Assembly (NCBI GenBank): GCA_043748535.1
Contig: JAYTMY010000075.1
Location: 1-56,810 of the forward strand
Direction: 5' to 3'
Length of the DNA stretch: 56,810 nucleotides
Source of the DNA: CAMCSH01 sp043748535
Lineage (GTDB): Bacteria; Verrucomicrobiota; Lentisphaeria; Lentisphaerales; Lentisphaeraceae
Part shown: one piece after another, positions 16,332 to 24,550 of the stretch
Numbering within the stretch: the stretch's first letter is position 1
How the letters are laid out: every line of letters begins with the position of its first letter
Translations under genes and position numbers: made by a program
The notes under the pieces: generated by a model
The model's input: the letters and a program-made list of their open reading frames with translations, nothing else
What the model was told of the DNA's origin: nothing
Database searches by the model: none

Positions 16332-17216
16332 ATGTCCATATTCCCACTGAAAAATACTCGCATTTCGGTCTTTTCTCCTGCCGGACGGCCGGACGAGGCG
16401 GCGCTGCAGCTCGGCCTGGCAGAACTGCAGCGCCTGGGTTTAAGCGCCGAAATTCATGCCGCAACCGGACAAAAACGCGACATGGCAGGTGACGACGTAG
16501 GTCGTTTGAATTCTTTTCTCGCCGCTTGGAACAGTGGGGCCGAGTGGGTGATGTCGGGCCGCGGCGGCTATGGCTGTCTCCGGCTTCTCGACAGGCTTCC
16601 GTGGCAGCAGCTCCGCGCCGGACCCCAGCCTTGCCTCATTGGCTACAGCGACCTCAGCATCTTGCAGCTGGCTTTTCTCCAGCAAGGCGTCAAAGCTGGG
16701 GTTTCAGGGCCGATGCTGGCAATTGACTTCGCCCGCGGTATGGATGACTACAGCCTCGATACATTCCGGCTCGCCCTTGATCCTCGTCCAGCCGCCATTC
16801 CGATGGGCAGCGGAGTCCGCTGTGTCAAGGGCGGTCAGGCCGAAGGCACCTTGGTGCCGGTGACCCTTTCTTGCCTGATGATGCTTCTCGGGACACCGTG
16901 GATGCCGGACCTGAGCGGGTGTATCCTAGTCTTGGAGGACATCGGCGAGCCGCAACGCAAGGTCGACGGCATGTTGACCCGTCTGCGTCTTGCCGGCGAG
17001 CTGCAGAAACTGGCTGGCCTGGCTTTCGGCGATTTCTCCGGCTGCGACCAGCCGGAAGTGCTGCCCGAGCTTTTTGCAGAAGCCGCGGCGGCCGTTCCCG
17101 GCCCGGTGATTGCCGGTTTGCCATTCGGTCATTGCCGTCCCCGCCTCAGCTTGGCGGTGGGGCGGATGGTGCGGCTTGAAGCCAGGGCAGAGGCGACGAT
17201 GAGCTATATCGGGTAG
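16332..17216 (+). CDS. ldcA: L,D-carboxypeptidase (peptidase family S66)
   Basis: This 294-residue enzyme matches LdcA/MccF S66 peptidases. The nucleophile is Ser106 in 'GYSD', the glutamate lies in 'LVLEDIGEPQRKVD' and the histidine in 'PFGHCRPRLSLAVG'. Family members remove the terminal D-alanine from muropeptide tetrapeptides during cell-wall recycling in the cytoplasm; some relatives cleave microcin C-like compounds. The start ATG at 16332 is divergent from the kinase gene. The last 95 bp are duplicated downstream at 17813-17907, with nearly the same encoded peptide, but the copy here is intact. Confidence 0.9.
   Translation: MSIFPLKNTRISVFSPAGRPDEAALQLGLAELQRLGLSAEIHAATGQKRDMAGDDVGRLNSFLAAWNSGAEWVMSGRGGYGCLRLLDRLPWQQLRAGPQPCLIGYSDLSILQLAFLQQGVKAGVSGPMLAIDFARGMDDYSLDTFRLALDPRPAAIPMGSGVRCVKGGQAEGTLVPVTLSCLMMLLGTPWMPDLSGCILVLEDIGEPQRKVDGMLTRLRLAGELQKLAGLAFGDFSGCDQPEVLPELFAEAAAAVPGPVIAGLPFGHCRPRLSLAVGRMVRLEARAEATMSYIG
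17118..17212 (+). repeat. ldcA 3'-end repeat, resident copy
   Basis: This 95-bp segment encodes the last 31 or so residues of LdcA. It aligns without gaps to 17813-17907 at 84 of 95 positions. Most differences fall at third codon positions. Confidence 0.85.
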
Positions 17217-17292
17217 GGAGGCAGCCCCCAAGGTTGCGCGTCGCTTATCTCTTATCGGCGCAGCGAGACCTGAGGCGGAGGAGGCTCTTACT

Positions 17293-17772
17293 TCATTCCG
17301 CGGTGTTGCCGAGCGCCAAGCGCTCCACCTGATCGGCCAGATACAAAGGCAGCGAATGCAGCGTGTATTGCGCTGAGCGCATTCCTTGCGGCGTCTGCAC
17401 AAGAGCCTTCACTTGCTGCGAGGAGGGGGGATTGAGATCCAGCCTCACGGCAAAAGGACTTGCTTTCAAGGCCATGAATTGGTGCAGCGATTTCATGCCG
17501 CCACTGGCACCGGCCTTGACTTCCACCGGAATCACCCGGGCATCATGTTCCACCAGATAGTCCACCTCGGCGTTACCCGTCCGGCCTTCCCGCAGCCAGT
17601 AGTGGAGCTCCGGCCGCCGCACGCGCTCCTGGCCGGCAAGCAGATTCTGACCGGCAAATTGCTCGGCCATGCGCCCTTCATTGACAAACTTATTGTCGTG
17701 CAAGGCTTCGAGGCGCATGAACATCTCACATCTCAACACCCCCTTAAAATGTCTATGAGAATGATATTTCAT
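17293..17772 (-). pseudogene. C-terminal fragment of an AAA_14/DUF4143 ATPase
   Basis: The open frame encodes 159 residues ending at 17293. The part from 'FVNEGRMAEQFAGQNLLA' onward is the C-terminal DUF4143 region of the common bacterial AAA_14-DUF4143 ATPases. It includes the nuclease-like strand pattern 'EVDYLVEHDARVIPVEVKAG'. The P-loop domain that should precede it (roughly 200 residues) is absent. The sequence just upstream, around 17773-17812, is short and AT-rich before the duplicated ldcA end begins. I infer a gene remnant, brought in with the duplication. An ATG exists at 17772, so a fragment protein could still be made. Confidence 0.7.
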
Positions 17773-17812
17773 GGGGCTGTTTTGTAAGTCTTGATGATTT
17801 TATTGCCACCTG

Positions 17813-17907
17813 TTTCCCTTCGGCCACTGCCGCCCCCGCCTCAGCCTCGCGGTGGGACGGATGGTGCGGCTTGAAGCCGGGGCGGGGGCGACGATGAGCT
17901 ATATCGG
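17813..17907 (+). repeat. ldcA 3'-end repeat, displaced copy
   Basis: The segment encodes FPFGHCRPRLSLAVGRMVRL and continues in frame to MSYIG and a TGA stop, matching the LdcA C terminus almost exactly. With 84 of 95 bases identical to 17118-17212 and mostly synonymous changes, it looks like the end of a second ldcA allele. It has no start of its own. Between the copies lies only the ATPase fragment. Confidence 0.85.
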
Positions 17908-17982
17908 CTGAGGTCTCGACGTTTTTTCTTGCTTTCGCTTCCGTCTTGTCGTAGATTCGAAGGAAGCACCCAAGGATTTCTC

Positions 17983-19317
17983 ATGTTTCTCCGCACCGCC
18001 CTGTCCCTGCTTTTCCTCGCCTCTGGCGCAAGTTGCGCCCAGATCCCGCCGAAGGATTCCACCGCGCCTTCCGAATCCCTCGTCGTGGTGCCGCCGTTCT
18101 GGGCCTCCCATTCGCGCGCCGGGGACAAGGCCTGGCAGCTGCTGCTGCCGGTTTATCTCCAATTGCAGGAGCCGGGGAAAACAGTGTTTCACTCCATTCC
18201 CTGGAGCCAGTCACGCTCTGAAGATGGGAAGCTCATTGCTTTTGCCATTGGTGCCGGGCTTTGGTGCTCCTATTTTGACAAGGCCACCACCGGCCATTAC
18301 GCCGGCTTCGGCGCCATCGGAGCGGAGTGGAACGACAAGGGGCTTTCCTGGCGCCTGCCGCCCTTGATCAGCCGAAGCAAGAGTTCGAGTTCCGGATTCT
18401 GGGACAAACTCTGCTTGTACAACGACGAATACAGCCAATCGACTTTTTTGCTGGGCTCGACTTTCGAGCCTGTGTCCATTCCGAACTACCGCCAGCAAAT
18501 CAGTCCTCTTTTTCATCAGGAATTCGATGCGACTTCTTCAATCTGCGCTTTCTGGCCGTTTTATAGCTGCACCTCGCACTCAGATGATGAAGGCTTCCTC
18601 GGTGGCATGTTCAGCTTGGTAAGCATCCGTGATCACCAGAGGAAAGCCGATTGGGATCCTTTGACCGGGCTGCTTTACCAAGAAAAGAAGGGCACGGGAT
18701 ACAAATCCTGGAACAGCCTTTTCAATTATGGTCAAGAGTCCTTCCCTCTGCTTGCAGAAAGACTGATCATGCAGGGGCGCTGCGATAAGAACTCTCGTCT
18801 CGACACCTGGTTTTGGGATGAACGCAAAGAACAGCACTTCACTCGCCTGGGTGAGCCAGTTCTTCTCCTTGATGATGAGAGGGCTGCCTTACTTGCCTGG
18901 ATCGGAATCCTCTCCGGTTTGACTCAGCCTGCGAATCCCCGGCCGACAGCCGCCTTGAAGAAGCTCGGTTTTGACACCTTGCCGGACGACGAGAATGAAG
19001 CTCGGTTTCAAGTTCGCCAAGCTCTCGAAAAGGATATTCGACTTGATGGTGAGTTGAAAGAGAAATGGTTCCATTTGCCATTGCTGGAGATTCCTCTTTG
19101 GGAAGAGTCATCCTACGTAGATTACGGCTTTTTCAAAGCTCATGAAGCACGCTTGGATAACCGTACTCGTGAGGTTCTTTGGGGCAGCCTCTATTTCCAC
19201 AAGGAATCTGAAGGCGAAACCGAGACCCGTTTTCTCGGTGGTCTGCTGGAGTTCAGCGACAACACCAAGACGGACAAACGCGGCGGCAAGGTCTTCTGGA
19301 TCCCCTGGGGGGACTAA
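17983..19317 (+). CDS. Secreted hypothetical protein
   Basis: This 444-residue protein starts at ATG 17983, preceded by AAGGA, and has the signal peptide MFLRTALSLLFLASGASCAQ. A cysteine follows 'SGAS', but this is not a canonical lipobox, so lipidation is uncertain. The mature part is rich in aromatic residues and short strands, with recurring 'GxLYxxxKxG'-like patterns ('WDPLTGLLYQEKKGTG', 'LWGSLYFHKESEGETE', 'RGGKVFWIPWGD'). These suggest a beta-rich, perhaps outer-membrane-associated or repeat fold. I recognise no family. It is followed by a repeat-bearing gap, not an operon partner. Confidence 0.6.
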   Translation: MFLRTALSLLFLASGASCAQIPPKDSTAPSESLVVVPPFWASHSRAGDKAWQLLLPVYLQLQEPGKTVFHSIPWSQSRSEDGKLIAFAIGAGLWCSYFDKATTGHYAGFGAIGAEWNDKGLSWRLPPLISRSKSSSSGFWDKLCLYNDEYSQSTFLLGSTFEPVSIPNYRQQISPLFHQEFDATSSICAFWPFYSCTSHSDDEGFLGGMFSLVSIRDHQRKADWDPLTGLLYQEKKGTGYKSWNSLFNYGQESFPLLAERLIMQGRCDKNSRLDTWFWDERKEQHFTRLGEPVLLLDDERAALLAWIGILSGLTQPANPRPTAALKKLGFDTLPDDENEARFQVRQALEKDIRLDGELKEKWFHLPLLEIPLWEESSYVDYGFFKAHEARLDNRTREVLWGSLYFHKESEGETETRFLGGLLEFSDNTKTDKRGGKVFWIPWGD

Positions 19318-19665
19318 AGTCGCAGGAGCTCAGGATTTTCCACGATCCCTTCAGCCTCCCTCCCAGTTGTTCAAATGCAACAAAAGATGTCGCGTTGATG
19401 CAGGGAGTGAGCACGATGGAAAAGTCGGGAAAGGGTCTGGGAAAACCCGGCGCTACGGGTTGTCCCAGCAGGAGCGCAGCGACGCCAAGTTCCATGGGGT
19501 TTGGGGACGAGCCCCCAAGCGGGGTCCGGGGCGGCAGCCCTGGGTTTCTGTCGCTCTTCGATTCCGGCGGAGTCGCAGGATCAAGCTTACCGCCTCTCGT
19601 CCTTCTCTTTCTTCCCATTCTCGGATTTCCGTCTATCTTGCCGGATGAACAGAAAGGACCCTTCC
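19318..19665. repeat. Gap before lpxC, with a GC-rich dispersed-type repeat
   Basis: No gene is convincing here. Around 19439-19570 lies a GC-rich segment with nested inverted motifs (CCCGGCGCTACGGG; GGACGAGCCCCCAAGCGGGG; GCAGCCCTGGG) of a kind that recurs in many bacterial genomes as short intergenic repeats. The promoter of the lpx operon must lie between there and 19666. AGAAAGGA near 19651-19658 is the lpxC ribosome site. Confidence 0.4.
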
Positions 19666-20520
19666 ATGTTTGATCCCGACATCCAGAAGACCCTCGCCGG
19701 GCCGGCGAGCTACAGCGGCATTGCGCTGCACACCGGCCAACGCGCCCGGATCACCTTCCTGCCGGCTCCCGCCGACAGCGGCATCGTCTTCCGCCGCGTC
19801 GACCTGCCCGGCCAGCCCGAGGTCCAGGCCCTCGGCAGCAATGTCACTGAAGTGATGCGTGGCACCACGATCAAAAATGGCGACGCCGTCATCCACACTG
19901 TCGAGCACGTCATCGCCGCCCTGGTCAGCCAGGGTATCGACAACTGCCTGATCGAGATGGACCGCAGCGAACCGCCGATCGCCGACGGCTCGTCGATGCC
20001 CTTCATCGAAGTCATCGACCAGGCCGGCATCGTCGAACTCGGTGTCCCACGCCGCTATTTCCGCGTCACACGGCCCCACTTCCTCGAGCTCAAACACGCC
20101 CTCATCACCCTGGTGCCGGACGACAAATTCCGCATCTCCTGCACGGTGAAGTACGATCAGTCGCAGCTCGACGTCCAGTTCTACCAGTGCGAAGTCACTC
20201 CCGAGACCTTCCGCAAAGAGCTCAGCCGCGCCCGCACCTTCTGCAGCCTGTCGGAACTCGACCAGCTGATGAAAGCCGGCCTGATCCGCGGCGGCAGCCT
20301 CGACAACGCCAACATCATCGACGGCTCCTGCATTTTCGCGAAAGACGGCCTCCGTTATCCGGATGAGCTGGTCAGACACAAAATGTTGGATATCGTCGGC
20401 GACTTCGCACTTCTCGGCCGTCCCCTCAAGGGCCACATCGTCGCCGTCAAGTCCGGCCACCCCTCCAATGTCACCATGGTCCAGAAACTCCTCCAGCTCG
20501 AAAAAGAAGGTCAGCTATGA
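19666..20520 (+). CDS. lpxC: UDP-3-O-acyl-N-acetylglucosamine deacetylase
   Basis: This 284-residue enzyme carries out the committed step of lipid A synthesis, a zinc-dependent deacetylation in the cytoplasm. The zinc ligands and catalytic residues are all present: His81 in 'VEHVIAAL', His238 and Asp242 in 'RHKMLDIVGDF', and His265 in 'KSGHPSN'. The start at ATG 19666 follows AAAGGA and gives the normal protein length; the longer frame upstream runs through repeat DNA. The last four bases overlap the fabZ start (ATGA). It is unfused to fabZ, unlike the LpxC-FabZ fusion in Bacteroidetes, but adjacent in the same order. Confidence 0.95.
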   Translation: MFDPDIQKTLAGPASYSGIALHTGQRARITFLPAPADSGIVFRRVDLPGQPEVQALGSNVTEVMRGTTIKNGDAVIHTVEHVIAALVSQGIDNCLIEMDRSEPPIADGSSMPFIEVIDQAGIVELGVPRRYFRVTRPHFLELKHALITLVPDDKFRISCTVKYDQSQLDVQFYQCEVTPETFRKELSRARTFCSLSELDQLMKAGLIRGGSLDNANIIDGSCIFAKDGLRYPDELVRHKMLDIVGDFALLGRPLKGHIVAVKSGHPSNVTMVQKLLQLEKEGQL

Positions 20521-21449
20521 ACAGAATCCTCGGCATCCAGGAAATCTTCGAAATCCTCCCGCAGCGTCCTCCCTACCTGATGCTCGATCGGGTTCAGCTC
20601 GAAGAAGACCCCACCCGGATCACCGCCCTGCGCAACGTCTCGGTCAACGAATCGACCTTCAACGGCCACTTCCCCGGCAACCCCATCCTCCCCGGCATTC
20701 TGCAGCTGGAAGCGATGATGCAGGCCGCCGGCGTCGCCTGGGCCCTCGAGCTCGGCCGCCGCAACGCCCCGATCTGGCTCAAGGCCGTCGACAAGATCCG
20801 CTTCCGCGCTCCGGTCGGCCCCGGCGATCAGATGATCATCAAGGCCCACCTCGAAGCCTTCGATGGCGAAACCGCCACTGTCTCCGCCAACGTCACGGTC
20901 GCCGACAAGGTCTGCTCGCAAGCCAAGTTCACCCTCAACTGGCTCAAGCCGGAAGAGCTGCAGCCGAAGATCTTCACCCCCGGGCACAAGCACCCCATGC
21001 TCGAAGGCGTCAGCGGCAAGTTCCTCGATGTCCGCGGCATCACCGCCCTGATCCCGCACCGCTACCCCTTCCAGTTCATCGACAACGCCCTCATCGCCAG
21101 CGAAACCCAGATCCTCGGCGAGAAGCTGATCACCGCCGGTGAACAGTTCTGCACCCGCTACTTCCCCGGCATGGCGGTCTGCCCGAACTCGGTCCTCTGC
21201 GAAACCGCGGCCCAGCTCGCCTGCACCTTCGTCCTGCTGCGTCCCGAGAACGCCAACAAACTCGGCCTCTTCATGTCGATTGAAAACGCCCAGATGCACC
21301 TGCCCGCCGTCCCCGGCGACCGCCTCCTGATCAACATGGAAAGCACCATGATGCGCTCCAAGCTGTGCGCCTGCACCGCCACCATCACCCGTGGCGACGA
21401 ACTCATCGCCAAGCTCGACATGGCCTTCGCCCTGGTCGACAAGGTCTGA
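20517..21449 (+). CDS. fabZ: FabZ-like dehydratase with two hotdog domains
   Basis: The protein has 310 residues, about twice the usual FabZ. The first hotdog domain (1-150) has the full active site, His51 in 'GHFPGNPILPG' and Glu65 in 'QLEAMMQA', as expected for (3R)-hydroxyacyl-ACP dehydratase. The second (about 165-305) has the same fold pattern ('IPHRYPFQFIDNALI', 'CETAAQLACTFVLL'), but its GHFPG equivalent reads 'TRYFPGMAVCP', so the histidine is gone while the helix glutamate remains. Lying between lpxC and lpxA, it probably feeds hydroxyacyl-ACP balance for lipid A. The second domain may be structural, as in double-hotdog enzymes. Confidence 0.9.
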   Translation: MNRILGIQEIFEILPQRPPYLMLDRVQLEEDPTRITALRNVSVNESTFNGHFPGNPILPGILQLEAMMQAAGVAWALELGRRNAPIWLKAVDKIRFRAPVGPGDQMIIKAHLEAFDGETATVSANVTVADKVCSQAKFTLNWLKPEELQPKIFTPGHKHPMLEGVSGKFLDVRGITALIPHRYPFQFIDNALIASETQILGEKLITAGEQFCTRYFPGMAVCPNSVLCETAAQLACTFVLLRPENANKLGLFMSIENAQMHLPAVPGDRLLINMESTMMRSKLCACTATITRGDELIAKLDMAFALVDKV

Positions 21450-21453
21450 TCCC

Positions 21454-22242
21454 ATGGCGACCTTCATCCACCCCAGCGCGGTCATCGCGCCCGGCGTCGA
21501 CATCGGCCAGGACGCCCACATCGGCCCCTTCACCATCATCGAGAAGGGCGCCTCGATCGGCGACCGCACTTGGCTGCAGGGCCACGCCTTGATTGGCGAA
21601 AACACCCGCGTCGGCCAGGACTGCCGCATCTTCGCCTTCGCCTCCGTCGGCAACCAGTCGCAAGACTTGAAATGGAAGCCCGGCAACCAATGCTTCACCA
21701 GCATCGGCGACCGCACCCTGATCCGCGAAAACGTCACCATCCACGCCGGCACCGATGACGGCACCTGGACCAAGATCGGCAACGACTGCGCCCTGCTCGC
21801 CCTCTCCCACGTCGGCCACAACTGCGAAGTCGGCGACCACAGCGTCCTGTCGCATAGCTCGACCCTCGGCGGCCACGTCATCGTCGAAGACCATTGCAAC
21901 ATCGCCGGCCTCTCCGCCGTGCACCAGTTCTGCCGCATCGGCCGCTTTGCCATGGTCGCCGGCATGGCCCGCGTCGTCCAGGACATCCTGCCCTACATGA
22001 TCGCCGAAGGCACCCCCGGCATCATGCGCGTCGTCAACAAGGTCGGCATGGACCGCAACGGCCTGAAAGAGCACGTGCGCCCGACCCTCGAGGCCTTCAA
22101 AATCCTCTTCCGTCGCGGCCTGACCCTGGAAGAAGCAACGCTCGCTCTGCAAGCCGAATTTGGTGCCGACCCCTGCGTTCAGGACATCCTACGCTTCCTG
22201 CCCTTGGCGAAGCGCGGCCTTGCCCGCCCGCCGGCGGAATAA
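21454..22242 (+). CDS. lpxA: UDP-N-acetylglucosamine O-acyltransferase
   Basis: This 262-residue protein has the length of E. coli LpxA and a left-handed beta-helix of hexapeptide repeats ('IHPSAVIAPGVDIG', 'IGDRTLIRENVTIHAGT'). The catalytic histidine is His122 in 'VGHNCEVGDH'. A C-terminal helical domain follows. It transfers a hydroxyacyl chain from ACP to UDP-GlcNAc, the first reaction of lipid A synthesis. ATG 21454 lies 4 bp after the fabZ stop; the earlier start in frame is inside fabZ and rejected. It is the last gene of the operon, before a strong hairpin. Confidence 0.95.
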   Translation: MATFIHPSAVIAPGVDIGQDAHIGPFTIIEKGASIGDRTWLQGHALIGENTRVGQDCRIFAFASVGNQSQDLKWKPGNQCFTSIGDRTLIRENVTIHAGTDDGTWTKIGNDCALLALSHVGHNCEVGDHSVLSHSSTLGGHVIVEDHCNIAGLSAVHQFCRIGRFAMVAGMARVVQDILPYMIAEGTPGIMRVVNKVGMDRNGLKEHVRPTLEAFKILFRRGLTLEEATLALQAEFGADPCVQDILRFLPLAKRGLARPPAE

Positions 22243-22270
22243 GCCCCGCGGAGACCGCGAAAGAAAACCT

Positions 22271-22297
22271 AGGGCCGATAGAATCTATCGGTCCTAT
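22271..22297. terminator. 12-bp hairpin between convergent lpxA and the CREST gene
   Basis: TAGGGCCGATAG and CTATCGGTCCTA pair over 12 bp (one G-T pair) around a three-base loop, followed by TTTCTTT. Placed 28 bp after lpxA and 21 bp from the 3' end of the opposite gene, it can serve both. Confidence 0.8.
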
Positions 22298-22318
22298 TTC
22301 TTTGCTGCCATTCTGGGT

Positions 22319-23065
22319 TTACAGCATTTGCCCTTGCCGCAACCCCCGGATGACGCACCAGGCGGCGGCGGCAGCGGCGAGGTGTTTCAGGGTGTGACCG
22401 CTGACCAGATGGCGGGTGAGGTCAAAAACCTGGTGATCCGCGGCTTCCAGGAGCTTGGCTACAGCGTAGCAGCCGAAGACCTCGATCCACACCCGCTTGC
22501 TGCCCTCAGGGCCTTTGGCCCGGGCGATCAGCCAGATCAAGGCGGGCAGGGTGCCGAATTGACACCAGGCATAAAGGCGGAGATCGCCGGCGCCCTTGCT
22601 CTCGGTCCAATTCCACCACAGCACCGAGGCGATGCCGAGCGGTACCAACACGGCCTGGACCAGCACGGAGGTCTGGCGTCCGAGGCGTTCACAAGTGATC
22701 GCCGCGGCGCAGCCGGCGAAGGCCAGCGTCATCGGCAGGCGGTCCCAAACCAAGCTGGCATTGCTTGGCGCGAGATGATACCAGGACGAGCCGAAACCGG
22801 TGAGCAGGATGCCGAGGAAAAACAGCGGCAGACCCGAGCTCAGCGGACGCTTCTGACGATAGGTCAGAATCAGTCCCCAAAGGCCGAAAATGATGAAGGG
22901 CAGATTGCTCAGGGTGTCGCCGAAGTTGTTGACACCGCAGCGGCAGCGCGAGTCGGCGAAGGCGTGATAGGCGGGGTCCTGCGGCAGCGGCGCACACAGC
23001 GCGATGGCGAGGGTCGGCAGGAGAAGGCAGAGAATCAGCGGCCAGTGGAGGCGGGGAGGGGACAT
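22319..23065 (-). CDS. CREST-superfamily membrane hydrolase-like protein (ceramidase-like)
   Basis: This 248-residue protein is predicted to have seven membrane segments. It shows the CREST pattern (alkaline ceramidase, PAQR, Per1): 'NNFGDTLSNLPFIIFG' at about 45-60, 'GSSWYHLAPSN' with a histidine, 'VWDRLPMTLAF' with an aspartate, and a C-terminal 'VSGHTLKHLAAA' with two histidines. The three histidines and the aspartate would form the zinc site of an amidase-like hydrolase. The substrate is unknown; ceramide is the precedent in eukaryotes. A first segment may be a cleaved signal. It lies 91 bp downstream of the haem A operon and could be its last gene. Confidence 0.75.
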   Translation of the reverse strand: MSPPRLHWPLILCLLLPTLAIALCAPLPQDPAYHAFADSRCRCGVNNFGDTLSNLPFIIFGLWGLILTYRQKRPLSSGLPLFFLGILLTGFGSSWYHLAPSNASLVWDRLPMTLAFAGCAAAITCERLGRQTSVLVQAVLVPLGIASVLWWNWTESKGAGDLRLYAWCQFGTLPALIWLIARAKGPEGSKRVWIEVFGCYAVAKLLEAADHQVFDLTRHLVSGHTLKHLAAAAAAWCVIRGLRQGQML

Positions 23066-23156
23066 GAGGGACTCCGGGTTGGCAAGAGTCTAAGCCAGAA
23101 AAGCCGACAAGCGAAATGCCGCGGAGTGATCCGCGGCATTGAGGAAATCGATGGCT

Positions 23157-23627
23157 TCACTTCGGGGCAGCAGCCTCAACCTTGGCTTTCATCGGCACCA
23201 TCTTGTCGGGGAAAACCACCTGTTGCCAGAAGAACAGGATGACCCCGGTGACCGAGACGTAGAGCCAGACCGGCAGGGTGACGCGGGCGAGTTTCTTGTG
23301 CGACACGCTCATGCCCCGGAAGGCGTAGTAGAAGGTCATCAAAATCATCGGCAGCATGGCGATTGCCAGCAGGACATGTGGGATCAGTAGCACAAGGTAA
23401 ACGGTGCGGAGAATGCCGGTTTCGTCGAACTTCAGCTCGCCGTGAAGGATCCGTTGGGCGACATAGTTGGTGAGGAACATCGACGAGCAGGCGAAGGCCG
23501 AGATCATCAGTTTTTTGTGGGTCGAGAGGGAGCCGCGTTTGACGGCGCGGTAGCCGAGGACGAGCAAGGTGGCGGCGCTGGCGTTGAGGACGGCGCTGAG
23601 GGTGGGCTGCCAAGGAAGGTCAATCAT
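23157..23627 (-). CDS. DUF420 membrane protein, cytochrome oxidase assembly
   Basis: This 156-residue protein has four membrane segments and the DUF420 pattern: 'LSAVLNASAATLLVLGYRAV', 'THKKLMISAFACSSMFL', 'HVLLAIAMLPMILMTFYYAF', 'SHKKLARVTLPVWLYVSVTG'. The paired 'HKK' motifs and the 'IPHVLLA' histidine are typical. Members such as B. subtilis CtaM are needed for aa3-type oxidase activity. Its ATG overlaps the ctaB stop (ATGA), so it is part of the haem A operon and most likely acts at a late step of oxidase maturation. No oxidase subunits are within the window. Confidence 0.88.
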   Translation of the reverse strand: MIDLPWQPTLSAVLNASAATLLVLGYRAVKRGSLSTHKKLMISAFACSSMFLTNYVAQRILHGELKFDETGILRTVYLVLLIPHVLLAIAMLPMILMTFYYAFRGMSVSHKKLARVTLPVWLYVSVTGVILFFWQQVVFPDKMVPMKAKVEAAAPK

Positions 23628-24550
23628 GGGATTTTCTCCAGGTCGGTGACGATCAGAATCATGGTGAGGGTGAGCCAGACGATCGAGGCGCGGAAGACCG
23701 TGCGCATGTGTTTTTCACGATCGAAGGTGAGTGAGATGTTGACGGCGATCAAGGCGGCGTTGAGGAGTGACACGCCGAGCAGGTAGCCGACGCCGCAGAG
23801 GTGGACGGCAAAAGGGGCATAGGAGATGATGCAGAGAGCGATGGTCGAAATCCAGATCAGGATCACCGCCTGTTTGCCGCTTGGATCATAGAGGGAAGCC
23901 ATGCGATAGCCGGCACGGCGGTAGTCGTCCTTGTAGATCGAGGCGATGGCGAAGAAGTGCGGCAATTGCCAGAAGAAGACGATGGCGAAGAGGCTGAGGC
24001 CGGCCATCGTTGACTCCGGACGCTGCCAGTTGGCGAGCCAGCCAGTGAGGATAGGCAGGGCGCCTGGCACCGCGCCGACCAAGGTGTTCAGTGACGAGCG
24101 GGTCTTCAGCGGTGTGTAGGCGATGATGTAGGTGAGATAGGTCAGGAAGGTGCAGCCGGCAACCGCAGGCTGGAAGAAGTGCAGCAGCCAGCCCATGCCG
24201 ATGAGCAGGCAGACATGGCCGAGCATGTAGGTGCTCATGACGCTGATTCGTCCAGACGGCACCGGGCGATCTTTGGTGCGCTCCATCAAGGCGTCGAGGC
24301 GGTGTTCCATTGCTTGGTTGACGATGTTCGAGGCGGCGCCGACGCCGGCGAGGCCGATGATCAGGTGCAGTAGGTCGATCCAGGGCAGATCGGCGAGGGG
24401 CAAGGCGGGATTACGCGCTGCCAGCCAGCCGCAGGCGCCGGAGATCAGCACCAGCAGGGTGAGGCGTGGCTTGGTCAGCTCGAGGGCGACGGCGAGGAAG
24501 GCCAAGGGGCCGCTGCGCGAATCGCTCAGTTCTTCGACTTCCGGTTTCAT
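23624..24550 (-). CDS. ctaB: Protohaem IX farnesyltransferase
   Basis: This 308-residue protein starts at ATG 24550 (MKPEVEELSDS). It is a UbiA-type prenyltransferase with about nine membrane segments. The first allylic-diphosphate motif is 'NIVNQAMEHRLDALMERTKD', with the conserved N-x3-D/E-x2-D-x2-M-x-R-T-K-x-R-P pattern of haem O synthases. A second aspartate motif is 'YKDDYRRAGYRM'. It farnesylates haem B to haem O in the inner membrane. The start overlaps the ctaA stop (TGATG), and the 3' end overlaps the DUF420 start. The longer frame upstream lies in ctaA. Confidence 0.93.
   Translation of the reverse strand: MKPEVEELSDSRSGPLAFLAVALELTKPRLTLLVLISGACGWLAARNPALPLADLPWIDLLHLIIGLAGVGAASNIVNQAMEHRLDALMERTKDRPVPSGRISVMSTYMLGHVCLLIGMGWLLHFFQPAVAGCTFLTYLTYIIAYTPLKTRSSLNTLVGAVPGALPILTGWLANWQRPESTMAGLSLFAIVFFWQLPHFFAIASIYKDDYRRAGYRMASLYDPSGKQAVILIWISTIALCIISYAPFAVHLCGVGYLLGVSLLNAALIAVNISLTFDREKHMRTVFRASIVWLTLTMILIVTDLEKIP

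Noticed and set aside
16332..17907. Recent tandem duplication of ldcA
   Set aside because: Only the last 95 bp are repeated, and they differ at 11 positions, mostly synonymous, so a simple recent duplication does not fit. I prefer insertion or recombination with a related allele.
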